Positions 15,841-23,881 of a DNA stretch of 24,512 bases are shown here, piece by piece. Below the pieces are notes generated by a model that searched no databases, was not told the DNA's origin, and worked only from the letters and a program-made list of their open reading frames with translations. The stretch lies in contig CAKUND010000010.1 in NCBI GenBank assembly GCA_934668295.1, positions 1 through 24,512 on the forward strand. The letters run 5' to 3'. Made by a program: the position numbers and the translations under genes. How positions within the stretch are numbered: position 1 is the stretch's first letter; each line of letters begins with the position of its first letter. Origin of the DNA: an uncultured Oscillospiraceae bacterium. Its GTDB lineage: Bacteria; Bacillota; Clostridia; Oscillospirales; Oscillospiraceae.

Positions 15841-16347
15841 TCATTCTTTTGCCTTCCAATACTGCGCGCCCCAGTGCTCAAAGTCCCAGTCGGGGCTGTA
15901 GTCGTTGCATTCGTAATCGACATAGTAGAGCCGGCCGACGGACAGGACAAAATTATTCGGATAATAATCGATGTTGATCCCCGCGGGATACAGCCGGGCA
16001 CACATGGCCTTTAGCTGCCGAAAGCAGAGGGTCGGGAGCCGCTTTTCTTCGATCAGCTGCGCTGCCGTGGGGCCGGGGATGTATTCCTTGAGAATACGCT
16101 CGTTTTCCGTGTCGACATCCAGCAGGCGCGGCATGGGGATCCCGACGGACAGGAGCCGCTCGTAATCGCGCTGTTCCGCAGCGAGCTTGTCCCCGAACTG
16201 ATAATAGCTGCATGGCTCGTGGTGGATCTGCTTGACGACATACTCTCCGTGCTCATCCTTGACCAGATAGGAACAGCCGCCCTTTCCCTTGCCGAGCAGC
16301 CGCCGGATCGCAAATGCCCTGCCGTTTACCGTGATCTGTTCTTCCAT
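15841..16347 (-). CDS. Small protein-kinase-fold protein
   Basis: A 168-residue protein with a compact kinase-like pattern: glycine loop LGKGKGG (18-24), a candidate ATP lysine K39 in VVKQIHHEP, a hinge-like KEYIPGPTA (87-95), a catalytic-loop-like INIDYYPNNF (124-133, with D127 and N131/N132) and a metal-binding-like VDYE (143-146, with D144). This is much shorter than typical Ser/Thr kinases (about 260 residues) and resembles minimal RIO- or aminoglycoside-kinase-type folds. The substrate is unknown. The ATG at 16347, with GGAGG 8 nt upstream, is preferred over the ATG five codons earlier. It is divergent from the antiporter gene. Confidence 0.75.
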   Translation of the reverse strand: MEEQITVNGRAFAIRRLLGKGKGGCSYLVKDEHGEYVVKQIHHEPCSYYQFGDKLAAEQRDYERLLSVGIPMPRLLDVDTENERILKEYIPGPTAAQLIEEKRLPTLCFRQLKAMCARLYPAGINIDYYPNNFVLSVGRLYYVDYECNDYSPDWDFEHWGAQYWKAKE

Positions 16348-16369
16348 GTTTTTCGCCTCCATACGCTTC

Positions 16370-16399
16370 AGAATAACAGACCTGCGGGGCGTTTGTCCA
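16370..16399 (-). promoter_or_regulatory. Promoter of the kinase-fold gene
   Basis: Minus strand: -35 TGGACA (16394-16399), 18-nt spacer, -10 TATTCT (16370-16375), about 22 nt before the ATG. Confidence 0.6.
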
Positions 16400-16479
16400 G
16401 CACAAATCTGTCTGACAGAAAATACTGGCAGATTGAATAAAATACCGCTCGAATTTCATTCGTTTTTCACAAGTTCTTC

Positions 16480-16507
16480 TTGCATTTTGCTTGGAAGCGC
16501 GTATAAT
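16480..16507 (+). promoter_or_regulatory. Promoter of the antiporter gene
   Basis: -35 TTGCAT (16480-16485), 16-nt spacer, consensus -10 TATAAT (16502-16507), giving a leader of about 30 nt. Confidence 0.7.
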
Positions 16508-16543
16508 GATGTGTGCAAAAAAGTAGAAATGAAGGAATTTGAA

Positions 16544-17839
16544 ATGCGTACGCTGTTATCTTTATCCGTTGCGATTCTCGCGGGTCTGCTGATGACCCGT
16601 GTTGCAAAGCCGCTGAAGCTGCCGTCTGTGACGGCGTATCTGGTCGCGGGCGTTTTGATCGGGCCGTATTGTCTGGGTCTGCTCGGCATTGAGGGGCTTG
16701 GCTTCCCGACGCAGGCGGACGTGGACAGCCTGTCTCTGATCTCCGAGGTCGCGCTGGGCTTCATCGCGTTTTCCATCGGCAGCGAGTTCCGCGTGTCCGA
16801 GCTGAAGCACACGGGCAAGCAGGCGTTTGTGATCGGTGTTCTGCAGGCGCTGGCCGCGACATTCCTGGTCGATATCGCGCTTGTCGCCATCGCGCTGCTC
16901 ACGAACGGCAAGCTCTCTATCACGCAGGCCATCACGCTCGGCGCCATCGCCACGGCGACGGCCCCTGCCGCAACGCTTATGGTCGTGCGGCAGTATAAGG
17001 CAAAGGGCCCGCTGGTCGATCTGCTGCTGCCCATCGTCGCGCTGGACGATGCGGTCGGCCTGATCGTGTTTGCGGTGTCGTTCGGCATCGCAAAGGCGCT
17101 CAACACCGGCTCGTTCGATGTGATCTCCATCGTCGTCGATCCGCTGATCGAGATCGTGTGCTCGCTGGCGCTCGGCGCACTTGGCGGCTGGGTGCTCACG
17201 CAGCTGGAAAAGCTGTTCAACTCCAACACCAACCGTCTGAACATGACCATCGCATTTGTTTTCCTGACCTCGGCGCTGGCCATGGCGGAATTCAAGATCG
17301 GCCCTGTGACCATCGGCTTCTCGTCGCTGCTGACGTGCATGATGCTGGGCACGCTGTTCTGTAACCTCTGCCCGCTGTCGGGTGAGATCATGGAAAAATC
17401 CGACCGGTGGACAAGCCCGCTGTTTGCGGCGTTCTTCGTCATCTCCGGCGCGGGGCTGGATCTGGGCGTGTTCAAGGACGGGATGATCGTGCTCATCGGC
17501 GTTGTGTATATTCTGACGCGCTCGCTCGGCAAGTACCTCGGTGCGCATTACTCCGCGAAGTTCATGAAGTGCGAGCCGCAGATCTGCAAATATCTCGGCA
17601 TTACGCTGCTGCCGCAGGCGGGCGTTGCGCTCGGCATGTGCGTGACGGCGCGTGAGCTTGGCGCAGAGGGCGATCTGATCCGCAACATTACGCTGTTCGC
17701 GATCCTGATCTATGAGCTGGTCGGCCCGCTGCTGACCAAAATGGCCCTGCAGGCCGCAGGCGAGATCCACCCGATGGACGACGCCGTCAAAAACCGCCGC
17801 CAGATCAATCTGGAAAAGGCCGGCGCGGGGAAGAAATAA
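16544..17839 (+). CDS. CPA2-family cation:proton antiporter
   Basis: A 431-residue membrane protein of the sodium/proton or potassium/proton exchanger family (KefB/NapA/GerN type), with about 12 hydrophobic helices. The family signature VALDDAVGLIVF has D168 and D169, the ion- and proton-binding aspartates of electrogenic members. An ATATAPAATLMV segment (136-147) forms the unwound-helix region. It has no cytoplasmic TrkA/RCK domain, unlike KefB or KefC. The ATG at 16544 has AAGGA 8 nt upstream and starts MRTLLSLSV; a longer frame back to 16289 runs over the promoter and is not used. It probably helps keep sodium or pH balance; the exact ion is unknown. Confidence 0.9.
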   Translation: MRTLLSLSVAILAGLLMTRVAKPLKLPSVTAYLVAGVLIGPYCLGLLGIEGLGFPTQADVDSLSLISEVALGFIAFSIGSEFRVSELKHTGKQAFVIGVLQALAATFLVDIALVAIALLTNGKLSITQAITLGAIATATAPAATLMVVRQYKAKGPLVDLLLPIVALDDAVGLIVFAVSFGIAKALNTGSFDVISIVVDPLIEIVCSLALGALGGWVLTQLEKLFNSNTNRLNMTIAFVFLTSALAMAEFKIGPVTIGFSSLLTCMMLGTLFCNLCPLSGEIMEKSDRWTSPLFAAFFVISGAGLDLGVFKDGMIVLIGVVYILTRSLGKYLGAHYSAKFMKCEPQICKYLGITLLPQAGVALGMCVTARELGAEGDLIRNITLFAILIYELVGPLLTKMALQAAGEIHPMDDAVKNRRQINLEKAGAGKK

Positions 17840-17854
17840 TACGCAGGCAAAACA

Positions 17855-17880
17855 CAGCCCCGGCCATACGGCCGGGGCTG
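17855..17880. terminator. Terminator hairpin between the antiporter and fucU
   Basis: A perfect 11-bp stem, CAGCCCCGGCC (17855-17865) and GGCCGGGGCTG (17870-17880), with an ATAC loop, followed by a weak T-rich stretch. It sits between convergent stops and could serve both. Confidence 0.75.
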
Positions 17881-17896
17881 CTTCTGTTCGGTTTGC

Positions 17897-18343
17897 TTAC
17901 TTGACAACGCCCTTCTGGAGAATGACGTTGGCGTAGATGGCGGTCTCGCCGGACTGGAGGATGCAGTAGGTCTTGCGGGCTTCGTCGTAGAACTCGAAGC
18001 GCTCGTAGCTGCCGAAGGCGGCTTCGCCTCTGGCGTCGTACTTGGCGACGATCTTCTTGTATTCGTCCCAGATGGGGATCTCCATGCCCTTGTCCTTCTC
18101 GGCGACCTGCATGATCATGACGGGGTGCTCAACATACTCGTCGAGCGGAATGAGCTGCAGGATGGCGTCGAGCAGCTCGGGCACGCCGTGGCCGTCAGCA
18201 CGGAGGAAGACGCAGTTGTTGGGCTTGGCCATCGAGGCGCCGGGGAAATTGCCGTCGCCGATGCAGATGCGGTCGCCGTGGCCCATTTCGGCCAGGACCT
18301 TCAGAAGCTCGGGAGAAAGGATGGGGGGAATGTTTTTCAGCAT
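17897..18343 (-). CDS. fucU: L-fucose mutarotase (RbsD/FucU family)
   Basis: A 148-residue RbsD/FucU-family protein that interconverts the alpha and beta anomers of the sugar so that the isomerase gets its preferred form. The family motif MGHGDRICIGDGNFP (residues 20-34) includes the catalytic H22, and the C-terminus has ETAIYANVILQKGVV with its conserved tyrosine. FucU is favoured over RbsD because of length and because fucI and a FucA-type aldolase are nearby. The ATG at 18343 has CAGGAGGT about 8 nt upstream. It is divergent from the aldolase gene; no clear promoter of its own was seen in the 97-bp gap. Confidence 0.9.
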   Translation of the reverse strand: MLKNIPPILSPELLKVLAEMGHGDRICIGDGNFPGASMAKPNNCVFLRADGHGVPELLDAILQLIPLDEYVEHPVMIMQVAEKDKGMEIPIWDEYKKIVAKYDARGEAAFGSYERFEFYDEARKTYCILQSGETAIYANVILQKGVVK

Positions 18344-18377
18344 AGTTCAAATACCTCCTGTTTGATCGGGCCGCCCG

Positions 18378-18406
18378 TTGACTTCAGGCGGCAAAGGCAA
18401 TAAAAT
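18378..18406 (+). promoter_or_regulatory. Promoter of the FucA-type aldolase gene
   Basis: -35 TTGACT (18378-18383), 17-nt spacer, -10 TAAAAT (18401-18406). A 6-bp inverted repeat, GCCGCC (18370-18375) and GGCGGC (18387-18392), encloses the -35 box and could be a regulator site. Confidence 0.7.
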
Positions 18407-18440
18407 ATGTACATCATTTTGAATTTTGGGAGAAACCGCA

Positions 18441-19004
18441 ATGGACTACGCACAGCAGCTTGCTTTTTTTGCAAATATTCTCGAGCAGAAGCGCCTTGTG
18501 ACCGCGCTGGAGGGAAACGCCTCCATGATCGACCGGAAGACCGGGCTGACGTATATCACGCCGTCCGGGCGGATGAAGCTGCTGCTTCAGAGGGAGGACA
18601 TCAGCGTCATGGATGCAAGCGGTGCGCAGATCGGCGGGCGCAGAAAGCGGTCGAGCGAATATCTGCTGCACGAGGCCGTCTACCGGGCGAGGCCGGATGT
18701 GAACGCCGTGGTACATTGTCACTGCCCGTATCTGACCGCGTATGCGCTGCGGTACCGGGACTTTATCGTACCGGAGGACTGCTCGCTGCACGGTGTGTTC
18801 CAGCGGTTCGTGTGCCTGCCCTACGGCAGAAACGGGACGCATGAGATCCATCATGGCATTGGGGCCGCATTGGAACACAGCCCGGTTTGCCTGCTCGGCG
18901 GGCACGGGGTTGTGTGCGTAAGCGATTCCATGGAGAGCTGCATCGGTCTGCTGGAAGCAGCGGAGGGACTGGCGAAAACGCTGTGGATCGCGGGGCAGAT
19001 CTAA
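18441..19004 (+). CDS. fucA: L-fuculose-phosphate aldolase-type class II aldolase
   Basis: A 187-residue class II aldolase. E73 (SSE), H92 and H94 (VHCHCP) and H155 (GGHG) fall at exactly the residue numbers of the acid and zinc ligands of E. coli FucA, which supports the ATG at 18441 as the start (GGGAG, 8 nt upstream); an alternative TTG five codons earlier is less likely. The protein is shorter than E. coli FucA (215 residues) and lacks the C-terminal tail that carries Tyr209 in that enzyme. It would cleave L-fuculose-1-phosphate to DHAP and L-lactaldehyde. It is encoded opposite to fucI and the kinase. The gene symbol rests partly on context; related aldolases act on rhamnulose- or ribulose-phosphates. 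Confidence 0.82.
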   Translation: MDYAQQLAFFANILEQKRLVTALEGNASMIDRKTGLTYITPSGRMKLLLQREDISVMDASGAQIGGRRKRSSEYLLHEAVYRARPDVNAVVHCHCPYLTAYALRYRDFIVPEDCSLHGVFQRFVCLPYGRNGTHEIHHGIGAALEHSPVCLLGGHGVVCVSDSMESCIGLLEAAEGLAKTLWIAGQI

Positions 19005-19031
19005 AAATCTCCGCTTAGAAAAACGCTGTCC

Positions 19032-19135
19032 TGTAGGGGCCGACGACTCTGTCGGCCCCAAAATGTTGCGAATTCGCCGTGGATTACAGAAAAAGCACTG
19101 TGTTCTGCGGGCGGACAGAGTCGTCCGCCCCTACA
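19032..19135. repeat. Intergenic repeat, copy R3 (most regular copy)
   Basis: 104 bp with terminal inverted repeats of about 28 bp differing at only about three positions (TGTAGGGGCCGACGACTCTG at the left, the complement of CAGAGTCGTCCGCCCCTACA at the right). The left end is itself a 9-bp hairpin, GGGGCCGAC/GTCGGCCCC. An internal perfect palindrome GCGAATTCGC is shared with the copy at 23882. It lies between the convergent aldolase and FGGY kinase genes, where it may act as a terminator in both directions. Confidence 0.85.
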
Positions 19136-19146
19136 ACGAAGTGGTG

Positions 19147-20637
19147 TCACGCTCTGGTGTGGAAGGCTTCTTTGAGGCTGGGGTAGAGCATGGCGTAGCG
19201 TTTTTTGGTGAGGGCATAGGTTTCCTGAAGCGCTGCGTCGGGTTCAATATCGCCGCTCATGCGGATGTGGCTGCAGGCTTCCGGCAGGTTCTTGAACAGG
19301 CCGATGGCGACGCCTGCGGCGGCTGCCGCGCCAAGGCTCGTGGCGCTGTCGGAGAAGGTCGAGACATCGTGGAGCGTCACATTGCACACGTCGGCAAGGA
19401 TCTGCTTCCAGAGCTTCGACTTGGCCCCGCCGCCGATGATGCGCAGCTCGCCGATCTGCTGCTTTTCGCGCATGACGTCCAGGATCTGGCTCAGGCCGCA
19501 GGCCGTGCCCTCCAGAACGGCGCGCAGGAAATGCTCGCGCTTGTGCGTGGTGTTCATGCCGAAGAAGACACCCTGCGCCTGCGCGTCGAAGACGGGAGAG
19601 CGCTCGCCCTCCAGATACGGCAGGTAAATGAGCCCGCCGGCTCCTGCCGGGGCGGTCGCCGCGGCGGAATCGAACGCGCGCGCGGAGGCGACGTCGAACA
19701 GCTCCATGGCCCACGAGACGGAGCGCCCGGCGCACTGCTCGGTGCCGAAGATGTTGCAGCCGTGGCCGTCGAGCGTGCAGATATGGAACACGCGGTGCTG
19801 CGGGTCGATGAACGGCGCGTCCATCTGGCCGGCGATCCAGGCCGTGGTGCCGAGGCTGAGATAAAAATCGCCCGACTTCGCCACGCCCGCGCCGACATTG
19901 GCGCAGGCACCGTCGCCGCCGCCGACGGACACGGGAATGCCCGTACGCAGACCGAGGCAGCCCGCGGCTTCCTCGGATAGCCGGCCCGCGATCTCGCAGC
20001 TGGTGTGGATCTGCGGGAATTTGTCCATGTCGATGCCCACGTTATGGAACATCTCCGCGTCATACTGCCGCGTCTGCAGGTTCATGAGCAGACCATGGGA
20101 CGCGTCGGACATGTCGGTCGTCTCCATCCGTCCGGTGAGGCGGTAGACAAGATAATCCTTGGACTGCAGGATGCGATAGGTCCGGGCGTAGAGCTCGGGC
20201 TCGTTTTCCTTCAGCCAGAGCGTCTTGCAGAGCGTGGACGCGGGCGAAAGGACGTTGCCGCAGATCTCATAGAAATAATCCCGGCCGAATCTGGCGCGCA
20301 GCGCGTTGGAGATCGACAGCGCGCGGGTATCGGCGTGGATCATGGCGGGACGGAGCGTCTGCCCTTCTTTGTCCATAGGCAGGCAGCCGAGCATATGGCC
20401 GGAAACGCCGATGGCGTCGACGCGCTTGACGTATTCGGGCGCAAGCTCCCGCAGCATCATCATCGCGCGCACGGCGCTCATCCACCAGTCGGCGGCCTCC
20501 TGCTCGCAGCCGCCGTCCGGGTAGTGGTGCGTGGGATAGGTCGTTGTAACATTGCGGATGATATTGAGGTTTTCATCGACCAGCGAGGCCTTCAGGCCGC
20601 TGGTCCCGATATCGAATGCCAGTAGTGTGCTGTGCAA
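19147..20637 (-). CDS. FGGY-family kinase, probable L-fuculokinase
   Basis: A 496-residue xylulokinase-like FGGY kinase. The N-terminal phosphate-binding loop is FDIGTSGLKASL (residues 8-19), the catalytic aspartate is D242 in GGGDGACANVGAG, SLGTTAW (261-267) forms the nucleotide-site turn, and the C-terminal lobe has RIIGGGAKSKLWKQI and a late SATSLGAAAAAG motif. Such enzymes phosphorylate ketopentoses or deoxyhexuloses. With fucI, fucU and a FucA-type aldolase around it, L-fuculose is the likely substrate, though its sequence is closer to XylB. The start is a TTG at 20637 with GGAGTGA 5-7 nt upstream; no ATG offers the family N-terminus. It lies downstream of fucI but after a terminator, and has its own promoter. 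Confidence 0.85.
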   Translation of the reverse strand: MHSTLLAFDIGTSGLKASLVDENLNIIRNVTTTYPTHHYPDGGCEQEAADWWMSAVRAMMMLRELAPEYVKRVDAIGVSGHMLGCLPMDKEGQTLRPAMIHADTRALSISNALRARFGRDYFYEICGNVLSPASTLCKTLWLKENEPELYARTYRILQSKDYLVYRLTGRMETTDMSDASHGLLMNLQTRQYDAEMFHNVGIDMDKFPQIHTSCEIAGRLSEEAAGCLGLRTGIPVSVGGGDGACANVGAGVAKSGDFYLSLGTTAWIAGQMDAPFIDPQHRVFHICTLDGHGCNIFGTEQCAGRSVSWAMELFDVASARAFDSAAATAPAGAGGLIYLPYLEGERSPVFDAQAQGVFFGMNTTHKREHFLRAVLEGTACGLSQILDVMREKQQIGELRIIGGGAKSKLWKQILADVCNVTLHDVSTFSDSATSLGAAAAAGVAIGLFKNLPEACSHIRMSGDIEPDAALQETYALTKKRYAMLYPSLKEAFHTRA

Positions 20638-20693
20638 ATTGAATCACTCCATGTTCGGGATACCGGATGGACCGGCGGGGACTGGCCCCGTTT

Positions 20694-20722
20694 TATTGTA
20701 CAATATCCCGGCGAAAAAGCAA
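20694..20722 (-). promoter_or_regulatory. Promoter of the FGGY kinase gene, overlapping a 12-bp palindrome
   Basis: Minus strand: -35 TTGCTT (20717-20722), 16-nt spacer, -10 TACAAT (20695-20700). A perfect palindrome TATTGTACAATA (20694-20705) covers the -10 box and may be an operator. Confidence 0.6.
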
Positions 20723-20745
20723 AGAACTATTTCACGATATAACCA

Positions 20746-20773
20746 AAAAAGGCGGGCCGAGGCCCGCCTTTTT
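20746..20773. terminator. Intrinsic terminator after fucI
   Basis: AAAAAGGCGGGCC (20746-20758) pairs with GGCCCGCCTTTTT (20761-20773) across a very tight turn. In the minus direction it lies 10 nt after the fucI stop. It separates fucI from the kinase, which then needs read-through or its own promoter. Confidence 0.88.
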
Positions 20774-20782
20774 CATGAATGC

Positions 20783-22621
20783 TCAGCGAATGTTTTTGTA
20801 CATCGGGCCATAGGCGGCGCAGGCGCGGTAGTCCTGGCCTTCCTTGTCCATGCCGAACGCGTTCCATGCGGCCGGACGGAAGACGTCCTGCTCGGGCACG
20901 TTGTGCATGCAGACGGGGATGCGGAGCATCGAGCAGAGCGTGATGAGGTCTGCGCCGACGTGACCATAGGAGATCGCGCCGTGGTTCGCGCCCCAGTTCT
21001 GCATGACGGAGTAAGCGCTCTCAAACGGGCTGCCGACTTTGCCGTCGCAGCGCGGGGTGAACCAGGTGCACGGCCACGTGGGGTTCGTGCGCTCCATGAG
21101 GGTGTCGGTGACTTCCTCGGGCAGATGCACGGTCCAGCCTTCGGCGATCTGCAGGACGGGGCCGAGGCCCTTGACGAGATTCAGACGGATCATGGTCGCG
21201 GGCATTTCCGCACGGGTGACAAAGTGGCTGGAGAAGCCGCCGCCGCGGAAGTTGTCGAAGCCGGCCTCGCACCAGACGGTCGCGTCGGTCATCTTCTTGA
21301 TGTCCTCGTCCGTGACCTCCCACCATTTCTTCATGACGGCATTGCCGTTTTCATCGGTGCACTCGCCGCAGGCGTCGAGGCAGGCTGCGCCGGAGTTCAG
21401 CAGATGGATGATGCCGCCGTTCTCCTTCGCCTTGCCTTCGAGATCGTAGCCGGTGACGCGCTTCGTCGCTTCGGGCGACCAGTAGGTGCGCACGTCGGCG
21501 AAGATCTGTGCGCGGTTCGTCAGCAGCTCCATAAACAGCATGCCGAGTCCGTTGAGCACGTCGTTCTCCGTTGCGAAGACCATCGGCTCCTTCGGGCCTT
21601 CGAAGTCGAACGAGGAGTTGAGCACAGCCTCGGGATAATCGCAGTTGGGCCAATGATCGGTCCACTGTCTCTGGCCCTGGAAGCCGGCAGCGATGGCGTT
21701 GTGGCCGACGGATTCCTCAATGAAGCCTGCGGGCAGGTTCTTGTTGCCCTGGATCAGATCCTTGATGATGCAGTACATCTTGATCGTGAATTCCCACTGC
21801 TTCTCTTTTTCTTCCGGGGTGAACTTGATGCGGCGGGTCTCGCCGAGGAATTCCACGGATTCAGGGTTGTCGTCGCGGCCTTCCTTGCAGTGCTCCTTCG
21901 TCCAGGCCAGAGCCTTCTCATAAGCCTCGTGGTCATAGATGCCTTCTTCCATGCGGCGGAGGATCTCGACCTCGTCAACGGACTCGACGCGCAGGCCCAG
22001 ATATTCTTCCATGAAGTTCTGATCCATGATGGAGCCGCCGATGCCCATGGTGACGGAGCCGATCTGCAGATAGCTCTTGCCGCGCATGGTAGCGACTGCG
22101 ACAGCGGCACGGCCGAAGCGCAGGAGCTTTTCCTTGACATCGTCGGGGATGTCCGTGACCTGATCGCGGTCCTGTACCTCATGGCCGTAGATGCCGAAGG
22201 CGGGCAGGCCCTTCTGGGCATGGGTCGCCAGAACGGAGGCCAGATACACAGCGCCCGGACGCTCGGTGCCGTTGAAGCCCCAGACGCCCTTGATGGTCAT
22301 GGGATCCATGTCCATGGTCTCGGAGCCGTAGCACCAGCAGGGCGTGACAGACAGGGTGATGGCAACGCCCTCGCGCTTGAACTTCTCAGCGCAGGCAGCG
22401 GATTCCGGCACGCGGCCGATGGAGGTGTCGGCCATGACGACCTTCACATGCTCGCCGTTGGAGTAGTACAGATTTTCCTCAAACAGCTTCTTCGCGGCCT
22501 CGGCCATGGCCATGACCTGGTCTTCCAGACTCTCGCGCAGCTGCATCGGGCCGCGGCGGCCGTCGATGATGGGGCGGATGCCGATCACGGGGTATTCGCC
22601 GATATAACGATTCTTTGCCAT
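20783..22621 (-). CDS. fucI: L-fucose isomerase
   Basis: A 612-residue FucI (E. coli 591), a manganese enzyme that converts L-fucose to L-fuculose. E352 (ATEND) and D376 (FADVR) are 24 residues apart, as are the catalytic E337 and D361 of E. coli FucI, and H547 ([11 protein letters not shown]) corresponds to H528. Other strong family blocks are [17 protein letters not shown] (112-128), [18 protein letters not shown] (186-203) and [20 protein letters not shown] near the C-terminus. The ATG at 22621 has AAAGGAG 8 nt upstream. It follows lacI by 58 nt on the same strand, so it is probably co-transcribed with its regulator. Confidence 0.97.
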   Translation of the reverse strand: MAKNRYIGEYPVIGIRPIIDGRRGPMQLRESLEDQVMAMAEAAKKLFEENLYYSNGEHVKVVMADTSIGRVPESAACAEKFKREGVAITLSVTPCWCYGSETMDMDPMTIKGVWGFNGTERPGAVYLASVLATHAQKGLPAFGIYGHEVQDRDQVTDIPDDVKEKLLRFGRAAVAVATMRGKSYLQIGSVTMGIGGSIMDQNFMEEYLGLRVESVDEVEILRRMEEGIYDHEAYEKALAWTKEHCKEGRDDNPESVEFLGETRRIKFTPEEKEKQWEFTIKMYCIIKDLIQGNKNLPAGFIEESVGHNAIAAGFQGQRQWTDHWPNCDYPEAVLNSSFDFEGPKEPMVFATENDVLNGLGMLFMELLTNRAQIFADVRTYWSPEATKRVTGYDLEGKAKENGGIIHLLNSGAACLDACGECTDENGNAVMKKWWEVTDEDIKKMTDATVWCEAGFDNFRGGGFSSHFVTRAEMPATMIRLNLVKGLGPVLQIAEGWTVHLPEEVTDTLMERTNPTWPCTWFTPRCDGKVGSPFESAYSVMQNWGANHGAISYGHVGADLITLCSMLRIPVCMHNVPEQDVFRPAAWNAFGMDKEGQDYRACAAYGPMYKNIR

Positions 22622-22661
22622 ACAATAAACTCCTTTACGTTTATAGAATTCTTTTTGAACA

Positions 22662-22675
22662 CGCCCTTCCGGGCG
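22662..22675. other. Small hairpin between lacI and fucI
   Basis: CGCCC (22662-22666), TTCC, GGGCG (22671-22675), just after the lacI stop. There is no U run, so termination is unlikely; it could protect the fucI part of the transcript or tune the ratio of the two products. Confidence 0.35.
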
Positions 22676-22679
22676 GGGA

Positions 22680-23654
22680 TCACAGACTGGACAGCTTCGC
22701 CTTCAGGCGCAGCAGCTTTGCGGGCGATGTGTCGCCGCCGAGCCTTGCCAGAAGCAGCTCTGCTGCGCGCAGGCCCATTTCGTCCATGGGCTGCTCGACG
22801 ATCTCGAGTCTTGGCGAGACGACGGAGCACAGGTCGACATTGTCATAGCCGATGAAGTCCACGTCGCCGGGCAGCGCCACGCCGCGCTCGTGCGCGGCCA
22901 TGATCGCGCCGAGCGTCATGTCGTAGTTGGTGACGCACACGGCTGTCGGCGGCTGGGGCATATCGAGAAGGGCGCCGAACAGGCGCGAGCCGGATTCGAG
23001 ATCGTAGTTTCCCGCGGCGATGAGGCTCTCGTCGACCGGCAGGCGGTAATCCGCCAGCACGCGGCGATAGCCCACGGTGCGCTCGCGCGCGGTGGAGATG
23101 GTCTGCGGGCCCGCAATGAGGCCGATGCGGCGGTGGCCGCGGCCGATCAGATGCTCGACCGCCATATAGGCCGCGTTGAGGTTATCGACCACGACGGTAT
23201 CATACTGCGCGCCCTCCAGCGACCGGTCGATCAGCACGACGGGGGTCGAGCCGACGCGGGCGCGGACCTCCTCGGCAGTCGCATGCTCCGGGACGTAGAT
23301 GATGCCGTCGACGTGATAGCGCGCGAGAAAATCAAGCTTGCCGAGCTCCTGCTCCCGGTCGAAATCAGAGCTGCAGGCGAAGCATTCATAGCCGCTGCGC
23401 CGCAGGATCAGCTCCAGCGCCGCGACGACACGGCCAAAAAAGGGGCTCGAAAGCGTCGGCAGCAGGACGCCGACGGTCATGGAGCGGTTCGCCTTAAGGC
23501 TGCGGGCAAAAACGTTGACAGAATAGCCCAGCTCCGCAACTGCCGCGTCGATCGCGAGGCGGTTTTCCTCGCGGACGTTGCCGCCGTTGAGATATTTGGA
23601 AATAGTGGACAGAGAAAGCCCCGTCCGGCGGGCGACGTCCTTGATCGTTGACAT
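22680..23654 (-). CDS. LacI-family transcriptional regulator of the fucose genes
   Basis: A 324-residue LacI/GalR regulator. The N-terminal HTH is [20 protein letters not shown] (2-21), followed by the hinge helix [20 protein letters not shown] and a periplasmic-binding-protein-like effector domain ([50 protein letters not shown]). The frame is open to 23675, but the ATG at 23654 starts directly before the HTH and has AGGAG 6 nt upstream. It is the first gene of lacI-fucI, so fucose or a metabolite of it is the likely inducer. An operator-like palindrome at its transcription start suggests it represses itself and fucI. Confidence 0.9.
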   Translation of the reverse strand: MSTIKDVARRTGLSLSTISKYLNGGNVREENRLAIDAAVAELGYSVNVFARSLKANRSMTVGVLLPTLSSPFFGRVVAALELILRRSGYECFACSSDFDREQELGKLDFLARYHVDGIIYVPEHATAEEVRARVGSTPVVLIDRSLEGAQYDTVVVDNLNAAYMAVEHLIGRGHRRIGLIAGPQTISTARERTVGYRRVLADYRLPVDESLIAAGNYDLESGSRLFGALLDMPQPPTAVCVTNYDMTLGAIMAAHERGVALPGDVDFIGYDNVDLCSVVSPRLEIVEQPMDEMGLRAAELLLARLGGDTSPAKLLRLKAKLSSL

Positions 23655-23671
23655 TGGCGGCTCCTGTTTGC

Positions 23672-23685
23672 GCATAACGTTTCGC
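23672..23685. promoter_or_regulatory. LacI-type operator O1 at the lacI transcription start
   Basis: The 14-mer GCATAACGTTTCGC is an imperfect palindrome with the central AACGTT of LacI-family operators. It lies directly downstream of the -10 box, covering about +3 to +16. It matches O2 (23824-23837, read on the opposite strand) at 13 of 14 positions. Confidence 0.7.
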
Positions 23686-23694
23686 TTTTTCTCT

Positions 23695-23724
23695 ATTGTA
23701 CTCCATCGATATTTCTTTCGTCAA
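23695..23724 (-). promoter_or_regulatory. Promoter of lacI-fucI
   Basis: Minus strand: -35 TTGACG (23719-23724), 18-nt spacer, -10 TACAAT (23695-23700), with the start of transcription expected near 23688. Confidence 0.75.
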
Positions 23725-23823
23725 GAAGCAGTTTGCTCAAATTATTCCGCCGTTTTTGTTGATATCGCTCAAATATGTTCTGCGAATTCCAGCCGTTCCC
23801 TGACATGTTTCCGGTTTTTGTTC

Positions 23824-23837
23824 GCGAAACGTTTTGC
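23824..23837. promoter_or_regulatory. LacI-type operator O2, upstream
   Basis: GCGAAACGTTTTGC is a 14-bp palindrome with a single asymmetric pair. Its centre is 152 bp from that of O1 and about 100 bp upstream of the -35 box, a layout that would allow looping by a LacI-family tetramer or by two dimers. Confidence 0.65.
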
Positions 23838-23881
23838 TTTTGTGTGAGGCACTGACGCCGGAGCATTCAAAAGAGCACTTT

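Noticed and set aside
16562..17770. 402-codon minus-strand frame opposite the antiporter
   Set aside because: The plus-strand product is a clear membrane antiporter; the antisense product is charged, repetitive and unrecognisable.
22622..22679. A separate promoter for fucI between lacI and fucI
   Set aside because: A TATAAA-like box is present, but no -35 box at acceptable spacing.
20552..22855. Very long open frame (767 codons) on the plus strand opposite fucI
   Set aside because: fucI is certain from catalytic residues on the other strand; the antisense frame is kept open by high GC and codon bias and its product has no recognisable domain.
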